In this document: positions 1-4,668 of the stretch, one piece after another | Numbering within the stretch: the stretch's first letter is position 1 | How the letters are laid out: every line of letters begins with the position of its first letter | Source of the DNA: Treponema sp. | GTDB taxonomy: Bacteria > Spirochaetota > Spirochaetia > Treponematales > Treponemataceae | Reading direction: 5' to 3' | Assembly: GCA_004554075.1 (NCBI GenBank) | Contig: SFOB01000120.1 | Coordinates: forward strand, 1 to 6,570 | DNA: 6,570 nt | Notes under the pieces: model-generated | Told to the model about the DNA's origin: nothing | Seen by the model: the letters and a program-made list of their open reading frames with translations, nothing else | Databases searched by the model: none | Program-made: the position numbers and the translations under genes

Positions 1-1
1 A

Positions 2-406
2 ACACTTCTCAAAAAGAATTTGGTGACACCTGATATTGAATATTCATCAACATTCCATTTAGTGAATAAAAACTATCGTGGAATTGAATTTGATGAAGTT
101 GATGTATATGACTCTGACACTGTCAGATGTCTTACATATAAATACACACCACAAAACTTGGAAAAGGCAAAAGAAAAATACGACCAAATAACATCTTTAT
201 TTTACAAGGAAATAGGAAATGCTGCTATTGATACTTCCTATATTGAAAAAGAAGACGGTCTTCCGAAAAAAATTAGATATCATGAAACAACTTGGATTAA
301 GGACAAGAAAAAATATTTCGTCAGTTTCATGACTCATGATTGGTTATTTGACGACGATTCATATTTCTTGATGTTGCTAATTGAACGTGATGATAAAAAA
401 TATTAA
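2..406 (+). CDS. Hypothetical protein, 5'-truncated by window edge
   Basis: This reading frame is open from the left edge to a TAA stop at 404-406, giving 134 visible residues. The only possible start inside the window is a TTG at position 20, and the frame stays open before it, so the true start probably lies upstream and the N-terminus is missing. The visible part is soluble, rich in Tyr, Asp and Lys, with no membrane segment. It alternates likely strands (YRGIEFDEVDVY, TVRCLTYKY) with one charged helix (LEKAKEKYDQITSLFYKEIG), then a Trp-containing stretch and a final strand (YFLMLLIERDD). This loosely resembles small uncharacterised Bacteroidales proteins that have a strand-helix unit of the type 'Y..L...L..KYG'; that comparison is from memory and weak. 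No function can be assigned. The next gene starts 27 nt downstream on the same strand, and the composition is AT-rich (about 32% GC at 61-120). Confidence 0.6.
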   Translation, partial: TLLKKNLVTPDIEYSSTFHLVNKNYRGIEFDEVDVYDSDTVRCLTYKYTPQNLEKAKEKYDQITSLFYKEIGNAAIDTSYIEKEDGLPKKIRYHETTWIKDKKKYFVSFMTHDWLFDDDSYFLMLLIERDDKKY

Positions 407-433
407 TCGTTGTACGTAATAAATTGATTGGTC

Positions 434-730
434 ATGCATAGAAGACGATATATTAAAGCAGTTGAATGCTGTATATGTGGCAAGATTCTATTAGATACAG
501 ACAAGGTGAAATCTCTTCATTTACGGATGGCACATGGAATTAATCTATATAAGGGGTATTACAAGCCAAGTCCTTATGCTGAAAAGCTAGATACGCCAGT
601 AAATATACTTAATAGCTATAAAGAAAAAAGAAAATTTGATTTTTTTAAATGTAGAAAAAAGAAGAAAATAGAACATAAGTCCATATATTGGGGAAGAGTG
701 ATTACATCTGGATTTGAAACTAAAAGATAA
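434..730 (+). CDS. Small C2H2 zinc-finger protein (Ros/MucR- or phage-type finger)
   Basis: This 98-residue protein starts at ATG 434. A TTG at 428 would add two residues, and an in-frame TGA lies at 425-427, so the N-terminus is well bounded. One zinc finger is visible near the N-terminus: C12-x2-C15-x13-H29-x4-H34. After the second His comes GINLYKGYYKPSPY, the same arrangement as Ros/MucR transcriptional regulators and the small fingers of phage and mobile-element proteins (H-L-R-x-x-H-G-I/M...Y). The C-terminal half is very basic (KEKRKFDFFKCRKKKKIEHK) and could contact nucleic acid. It has no other enzymatic domain. Family knowledge suggests a DNA-binding regulator or accessory protein; a role in controlling the downstream RM genes is speculation. 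Its end lies 13 nt before the next gene's ATG. The coding DNA contains a T7 run (640-646) and an A6 run (655-660). Confidence 0.62.
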   Translation: MHRRRYIKAVECCICGKILLDTDKVKSLHLRMAHGINLYKGYYKPSPYAEKLDTPVNILNSYKEKRKFDFFKCRKKKKIEHKSIYWGRVITSGFETKR

Positions 731-743
731 TTATTCAATAGCA

Positions 744-1364
744 ATGAGATATTCAAAACAATACAATGATTTCTACTCGAAATTCGATTTTCTGATGAAC
801 CTTGCATCAGTTGGTGTCATTAAGGATATAGAAGGCCTTAAGAAAGGCATATTGTGTGCTTATGCTGACGTTGAACTCAGTTGCAAGGACGGCATTATGC
901 CTGATGATGTTGAAGGCGACGGAGTAATGCAATGTAATACATTATCAGATTCGTACGACTTGGATGAACCCGAAGATTTCACAGAGTGGATTGGAGAGTT
1001 TTATGATAGATGGAAAGAAATGGCAGATTTAATTAAGATTGAGTTTGAAGAAGAGCTTGCAAAACTTAATGCCATGAAGAATGAGATAATTGGCCTTGGA
1101 CTAAAAAAGGATGAAGAAGGGAATGTATCATCGTTAGATAGGCTAAGAATATACATAAAGACAATTCTTGACCTTATGGACAATGTGGATTCATACGATA
1201 CATGCATCGAACTCTTTAAATATGCAGAGCGCATAGAGGCAGAAATGCCAAACGATGAAGAGGCAGAGGACGTTGTAAAGGTTATGGATGCAATAAGGGA
1301 TGTAATTGCACAGAATCCAAGAGTGAGCAAAACTCTAAGAAAAATAGTTGATAACGAGGAATAA
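744..1364 (+). CDS. Highly acidic hypothetical protein
   Basis: The start is taken as ATG 744, 13 nt after the preceding stop, giving 206 residues. A TTG at 714 would add ten residues and overlap the preceding gene by 17 nt; it is less likely but possible, and the frame is closed by TGA at 699-701. By hand count the protein has 49 Asp/Glu against 25 Lys/Arg, a net charge near -24. Acidic clusters sit at residues 54-59, 72-78, 100-104 and 171-175. It appears mainly helical from about residue 80 onward (for example FEEELAKLNAMKNEII and DEEAEDVVKVMDAIRDVI). There is no signal peptide, membrane segment or recognised catalytic motif. Four Cys are scattered (38, 47, 64, 154) without a metal-binding pattern. 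I do not recognise the family. Strong acidity next to a DNA-acting restriction system allows a DNA-mimic or anti-restriction guess, but an ordinary acidic cytoplasmic protein is equally possible. It lies 4 nt before the next ATG. Confidence 0.65.
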   Translation: MRYSKQYNDFYSKFDFLMNLASVGVIKDIEGLKKGILCAYADVELSCKDGIMPDDVEGDGVMQCNTLSDSYDLDEPEDFTEWIGEFYDRWKEMADLIKIEFEEELAKLNAMKNEIIGLGLKKDEEGNVSSLDRLRIYIKTILDLMDNVDSYDTCIELFKYAERIEAEMPNDEEAEDVVKVMDAIRDVIAQNPRVSKTLRKIVDNEE

Positions 1365-1368
1365 TGTT

Positions 1369-1806
1369 ATGGCAAAGAAAATTATAACAGCTTCTGAAAT
1401 ACAGAAGATGAAAGGGTACGATGCGAATAAAACCATCAGTGCCAACGAGCTTCTCGAAATGGCGGCGAGGTTCTTCATGGACAACGACGTGTCAAGCTCG
1501 TTCGCTCTTGTCCCTGTCCGTTTCGTGGAGAGGGCAAATGCGCCGGAGTGCGGCTATCTCGACTTTCTCGACACTGGCAAGTGGGAGAAAATGGAACACA
1601 CGCCTACCATATGGGACATCGTTGACAACGGAAAGGAGGGTGTTGTAGGCTACAAGGAATACAAGGTGCTGAACAATCTCCCCTGCGTGTTCGTTGACGA
1701 GCCTTATTACAAACCAGCACTTCTTACTTTTACCTCAATTGGAGGATACAGGACGGAGAGAAAGTCAAGACAGGGGCTCAAATGGCATAACGTGTACCTT
1801 GTTTAA
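1369..1806 (+). CDS. Hypothetical protein with GC-rich core
   Basis: ATG 1369 is chosen because it lies 4 nt after the preceding stop; a TTG at 1348 would add seven residues and overlap the upstream gene. The product is 145 residues, soluble, with no signal peptide or membrane segment. A short Lys-rich N-terminus (MAKKIITASEIQKMKGYD) leads into a helix (ISANELLEMAARFFMD). A mixed region follows with several Trp and Tyr (residues 63, 72, 82, 95, 98, 113-114), then a basic C-terminus (YRTERKSRQGLKWHNVYLV). No family is recognised. The unusual feature is base composition: by hand count 1441-1680 is about 53% GC, while the flanks and the other small genes are far lower (about 32% at 61-120). Codon choice shifts to C/G-ending codons in the same stretch. 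The first 20 codons and the last 35 or so are AT-richer, so the shift falls inside the gene, suggesting a recombination patch or different ancestry. Tight spacing suggests co-transcription with the acidic gene upstream. Confidence 0.65.
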   Translation: MAKKIITASEIQKMKGYDANKTISANELLEMAARFFMDNDVSSSFALVPVRFVERANAPECGYLDFLDTGKWEKMEHTPTIWDIVDNGKEGVVGYKEYKVLNNLPCVFVDEPYYKPALLTFTSIGGYRTERKSRQGLKWHNVYLV

Positions 1807-1925
1807 TATTGTTGAATCATAGGGACAGGTTCATCGAGCCGAAAGAGTGAACCAAAGCACCAACTATATGAAACAGAGTCGCTAATAGAGAATGAGAATA
1901 AATAATCAAGAGACAACAATAACTT
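1807..1925 (+). other. Intergenic gap before hsdM, possible leader/promoter region
   Basis: This is the largest non-coding stretch in the window (119 bp). It is where a separate promoter for the RM operon would be expected, but I see no convincing Bacteroidota-type promoter (TAnnTTTG with an upstream TTTG) and no sigma70-like pair. It contains one short inverted repeat (see 1828-1853) and an AT/purine-rich stretch just before hsdM. A weak purine run (AAGAGA, 1908-1913) lies 12 nt before the hsdM ATG, too far for a good Shine-Dalgarno. There is no T-run terminator, so read-through from the small genes is possible. Confidence 0.4.
1828..1853. promoter_or_regulatory. Short inverted repeat upstream of hsdM, possible operator
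   Basis: GGTTCA at 1828-1833 is repeated inverted as TGAACC at 1848-1853, a perfect 6-bp match separated by 14 nt. The outer flanks do not pair. A T-run is absent, so it is not an intrinsic terminator. Its place 72 bp before the hsdM start would suit an operator or a small leader hairpin, but arms of 6 bp can arise by chance. Confidence 0.25.
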
Positions 1926-3500
1926 ATGGCAACAAGAAGTGAGCGCGATGAGCTATTTAAAACTATATGGTCGATAGCCGACGATTTGAGAGGAGCAGTA
2001 GATGGATGGAGCTTCAAGGCTTATGTCTTGGGGGCGATATTCTATCGCTATATAAGTGAAAATATTACAAGCTATATCAATAAGCTACAGCATGACGATG
2101 GAGATGAAGGTTTTGACTATGTTACAATGTCGGATGAGGATGCTGAATATGGAAGGGAACAATTAGTTGATGAAAAGGGTTTTTTCATCAAGCCATCCCA
2201 ACTATTCTGTAATGTTGTTGCAAAAGCCGATGAAGATAAAGACCTTAACCAACATCTATCGAATATTTTTCGCGAGATTGAGGCAAGTTCCATCGGTTCT
2301 GCCAGCGAGGATAAGGTGAGAGGTTTGTTCGCTGACTTCATTGTTGACAGTTCGCAGTTGGGAGGTTCTGTAGGAGAGAGGAATGAAAGGCTGGCAAAGG
2401 TGTTGAAGAAAGTTGGAGAAATGCCTTTGTCTGATAATATCACAGATAATAGGAACGACATCTTCGGTGATGCTTACGAGTATCTTATGAAGATGTATGC
2501 CGCCAATGCCGGTAAGAGCGGAGGAGAGTTCTTTACGCCTCAGGAGGTAAGTGAAGTATTAGCCAGAATAGCAGCATACGATAATCCTAATATTCGTGAT
2601 GTTTATGATCCAGCTTGCGGCAGTGGTTCATTACTGCTTAAGTTCTCAAAAATACATGGTATTGATAATCCAAATCTGAAATACTATGGTCAGGAGATTA
2701 ACCCAACAACATTCAATCTCTGCCGCATAAACATGTTCCTGCATAATGTCAATTATAACGATTTCGACATTCAACTTGGCGACACTCTTTTGAATCCTTT
2801 GCATCAAGGGTTTAAATTTGATGCCATAGTAAGCAATCCTCCATATTCCTTAAAATGGGTGGGAAAGGACAATGCATTGTTGATAAATGACGATAGATAT
2901 TCTCCAGCTGGTGTATTGGCTCCAAAAAACGCAGCTGACTTAGCCTTTACAATGCACATGCTTTATCATCTTAAAGAGAGTGGAACATGTGCAATAGTTG
3001 AGTTCCCCGGAGTACTTTATAGAAATCAAGAGAAACAGATACGTAAATACTTATTATTGAGTAATTATGTGGACACTGTCATACAAATCCCCGCTAACCT
3101 GTTTTTTGGTGTTACTATAGCCACATGTATTATTATATTGAGAAAGGAAAGGCGCAAGGATAGTAATGTGTTGTTCATCGACGCATCAAAACTATGCGGA
3201 AAAGATGGCAACAAGAATTATCTTCGTGGAGAGAGAAAAGAAAATGAGCCTAATGACATGGATACAATCGTTGATGCTTATATCAAGCGAGAAGAAGTAA
3301 ATCATTTCACAGCTCTTGTATCGGTTGATAAGATTATTGCTAATGATTGCAATCTCTCTGTTTCGTCGTATGTGGAAGCAGAGGACACTCATGAGAAGAT
3401 TGATATTAAGGCCGTAAACAAGGATATTGTTAAGGTCGTGAATGATGTCAATAAGCTCAGGGAGAAGGTTAATGGATTCATTGAAGAGATGGAGGGGTGA
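1926..3500 (+). CDS. hsdM: Type I restriction-modification methyltransferase subunit HsdM (EcoR124I-like, type IC)
   Basis: This subunit transfers a methyl group from S-adenosylmethionine to N6 of adenine in the target chosen by HsdS; it acts as HsdM2S in the cytoplasm and is also part of the restriction complex. The 524 residues match the family length (EcoR124I HsdM is about 520). The N-terminal helical bundle occupies roughly 1-155, with the typical VDGWSFKAYVLGAIFYRYISEN at 26-47. Motif X is GGEFFTPQEV (199-208). SAM-binding motif I is DPACGSGSLLL (228-238), and QEIN (256-259) is the acidic motif II position. Catalytic motif IV is NPPY (304-307) within FDAIVSNPPYSLKW. Further conserved blocks are APAGVLAP-like SPAGVLAPKNAADLAF (326-341) and NLFFGVTIAT (391-400); NLSVSSYVEA (476-485) precedes the C-terminal helix. 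All catalytic residues are intact. ATG 1926 fits the family N-terminus. hsdS follows after 2 nt, consistent with an operon and translational coupling. Confidence 0.97.
   Translation: MATRSERDELFKTIWSIADDLRGAVDGWSFKAYVLGAIFYRYISENITSYINKLQHDDGDEGFDYVTMSDEDAEYGREQLVDEKGFFIKPSQLFCNVVAKADEDKDLNQHLSNIFREIEASSIGSASEDKVRGLFADFIVDSSQLGGSVGERNERLAKVLKKVGEMPLSDNITDNRNDIFGDAYEYLMKMYAANAGKSGGEFFTPQEVSEVLARIAAYDNPNIRDVYDPACGSGSLLLKFSKIHGIDNPNLKYYGQEINPTTFNLCRINMFLHNVNYNDFDIQLGDTLLNPLHQGFKFDAIVSNPPYSLKWVGKDNALLINDDRYSPAGVLAPKNAADLAFTMHMLYHLKESGTCAIVEFPGVLYRNQEKQIRKYLLLSNYVDTVIQIPANLFFGVTIATCIIILRKERRKDSNVLFIDASKLCGKDGNKNYLRGERKENEPNDMDTIVDAYIKREEVNHFTALVSVDKIIANDCNLSVSSYVEAEDTHEKIDIKAVNKDIVKVVNDVNKLREKVNGFIEEMEG
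2167..2191. repeat. Perfect 10-bp inverted repeat inside hsdM
   Basis: TTGATGAAAA (2167-2176) is followed after 5 nt by its exact reverse complement TTTTCATCAA (2182-2191). It lies in hsdM codons for VDEKGFFIK, a segment whose family equivalent also reads K-G-[FY]-F-I. The mRNA could fold into a 10-bp, AT-rich hairpin with a 5-nt loop. The protein sequence and AT-rich codons may fully explain it; function is unknown. Confidence 0.4.
3485..3497 (+). promoter_or_regulatory. Shine-Dalgarno-like site deciding the hsdS start
   Basis: GGAGG at 3491-3495, within a GAGATGGAGGGG run at the end of hsdM, lies 7 nt before ATG 3503. This is ideal spacing for that ATG and too close for the in-frame GTG at 3497, so ATG 3503 is the preferred hsdS start. 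It is the clearest Shine-Dalgarno-like sequence in the window; the other genes have weak or none. Confidence 0.55.
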
Positions 3501-3502
3501 GT

Positions 3503-4660
3503 ATGAGTAAGGTAGAGGAGTTATTGGCTAAATACAATTCTAATGGGATATCTACCATAAAATTAGCAGATATTCTTGATTATGAACAACCATCAAAATA
3601 TATTGTATCGTCATCAGAGTATGATGATAATTATGACATTCCTGTCTTGACAGCAGGACAAACATTTATTCTTGGCTATACAGATGAGAAAGATGGGGTA
3701 TATAAAGCATCAAAGAATAATCCTACAATCATATTTGATGATTTCACTACAGGGCATCATTGGGTAGATTTTGATTTTAAAATCAAAAGTTCTGCAATGA
3801 AAATGCTGAGACTTAAAAATGATAAAAGTATATTGAGGTATATCTTTCATTCGATGGCTCTCATAAACTATGTCCCAACTGAGCATTCAAGGCAATGGAT
3901 ATCAAAATATTCGCAATTTGAAATTCCTCTCCCTCATATAAAAGTCCAGGAAGAGATAGTAAAGATATTGGATTCTTTCACTAATCTTATTGATGCTCTC
4001 AATGAAGAACTGTCATTGAGGCAGAAGCAGTTAGAATATTATAGAGATCAGTTGTATGATGATTTATTCAAGAAAACAAAAGGGGTAGATGTATTATGTT
4101 TTTCAGAACTTGGTAAAATCGAAAGAGGTAAAAGATTTGTAAGAGATGATATAAAAACACACGGTCAACCATGTATTCATTATGGTGATATGTACACATT
4201 CTATGGAGTAAAATCGAATAAAGCTAAAACATATTTGGATAGAGATTTTCCAAAAAAAATGAGATATGCAGATATTGGAGATGTAATTATCGTAGGAGCT
4301 GGAGAAAACAACTGGGATATTGGCGTTGGTCTTGCTTGGTTAGGAGATGAACCTGCAGCAGTACATGATGCTTGCTACATAGTTAAACATAATAATAACC
4401 CTTTGTTTATAGCTTATTATACTCGTACGACAGAGTATCATCAACAGTTAAAGAAATGCGTGTCAGAAGGAAAAATATGTTCTTTTTCTGCTGAAGGATT
4501 AGGTAAAGTTACTATTCCTATCCCTTCCCTCGCCATCCAGCAATCCATCGTCGAAAAGCTCGATGCCTTTGAATCTCTTATCTCATCATTAAAAGAAGAG
4601 ATAGCACTGAGGCAGAAGCAATATGAATATTATCGTGAGAAGTTATTGACCTTTAACTGA
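3503..4660 (+). CDS. hsdS: Type I restriction-modification specificity subunit HsdS
   Basis: HsdS sets the bipartite DNA target of the methylase and nuclease complexes. From ATG 3503 it has 385 residues, close to the usual type IC length of about 400. An in-frame GTG at 3497 would overlap the hsdM stop and add two residues. TRD1 spans about 16-140 (starting near ISTIKLADILDY, with PVLTAGQTFILGYT and IIFDDFTTGHHWVDF). A central conserved helix follows (about 141-188, IPLPHIKVQEEIVKILDSF... RQKQLEYYRDQL). TRD2 spans about 198-338 (RGKRFVRDDI, CIHYGDMY, GDVIIVGAGENNWDIGVGLAW, SEGKICSFSAEGLGK). A matching C-terminal helix (about 339-384, IPIPSLAIQQSIVEKLDAF... RQKQYEYYREKL) ends the protein. The two helices set the spacing of the half-sites. 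Each TRD reads one half-site; neither specificity can be read from sequence by eye. No frameshift is seen. hsdR follows 8 nt downstream. Confidence 0.95.
   Translation: MSKVEELLAKYNSNGISTIKLADILDYEQPSKYIVSSSEYDDNYDIPVLTAGQTFILGYTDEKDGVYKASKNNPTIIFDDFTTGHHWVDFDFKIKSSAMKMLRLKNDKSILRYIFHSMALINYVPTEHSRQWISKYSQFEIPLPHIKVQEEIVKILDSFTNLIDALNEELSLRQKQLEYYRDQLYDDLFKKTKGVDVLCFSELGKIERGKRFVRDDIKTHGQPCIHYGDMYTFYGVKSNKAKTYLDRDFPKKMRYADIGDVIIVGAGENNWDIGVGLAWLGDEPAAVHDACYIVKHNNNPLFIAYYTRTTEYHQQLKKCVSEGKICSFSAEGLGKVTIPIPSLAIQQSIVEKLDAFESLISSLKEEIALRQKQYEYYREKLLTFN
3769..3788. repeat. Perfect 20-bp palindrome inside hsdS TRD1
   Basis: The arm TTTTGATTTT (3769-3778) is followed directly by its exact reverse complement (3779-3788), with no spacer. 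It encodes the DFDFKIK part of TRD1. The site is entirely A/T except for one G and one C. A 20-bp perfect palindrome is unusual in coding DNA, though low complexity and codon bias raise the chance of coincidence. No role is known. Confidence 0.4.
4017..4053 (+). repeat. HsdS conserved-helix DNA repeat, copy 1 (central)
   Basis: This stretch encodes LRQKQLEYYRDQL at the end of the central conserved helix. It matches 4608-4644 at 30 of 37 aligned bases, including an exact 13-bp block (TGAGGCAGAAGCA) and an exact 9-bp block (GAATATTAT). The copies are 591 bp (197 codons) apart, in frame. In type I systems such repeats are the crossover points that swap TRDs between hsdS genes. Confidence 0.75.
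4608..4644 (+). repeat. HsdS conserved-helix DNA repeat, copy 2 (C-terminal)
   Basis: This stretch encodes LRQKQYEYYREKL at the C-terminus of HsdS and is the partner of 4017-4053. Both copies face the same way, so recombination between them would delete TRD2 rather than invert it, whereas exchange with another hsdS copy would swap a TRD. No second hsdS fragment or site-specific recombinase lies in the window. Confidence 0.75.
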
Positions 4661-4668
4661 GAATATAT

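Noticed and set aside
640..660. T7 and A6 homopolymer runs in the zinc-finger gene as phase-variation sites
   Set aside because: The runs are short, the surrounding DNA is AT-rich, and shifting the frame does not fuse productively to the next gene (an in-frame stop lies at 699-701).
1001..1330. Minus-strand open frame rich in Ser
   Set aside because: It is the complement of the acidic gene; a Ser-rich translation is typical when GAA/GAT-rich coding DNA is read in reverse.
1421..1648. Second + strand open frame inside the 1369-1806 gene
   Set aside because: It is a shadow caused by the GC-rich patch having few stop codons; there is no own start context, and the product is low-complexity Arg/Ser/Thr.
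1804..1811. TAATATTG as a Bacteroidota -7 promoter element
   Set aside because: It differs from TAnnTTTG at one base and has no TTTG or TTG about 19-20 bp upstream; too weak to call.
1817..2017. Minus-strand open frame spanning the hsdM start
   Set aside because: It covers the hsdM N-terminus antisense, is short, and shows no toxin- or regulator-like features; a divergent gene is not supported.
4573..4602. Inverted repeat ATCTCTT / AAGAGAT near the end of hsdS as a terminator
   Set aside because: The stem is 7 bp with a 16-17 nt loop inside coding DNA, with no following T-run, and hsdR continues the operon.
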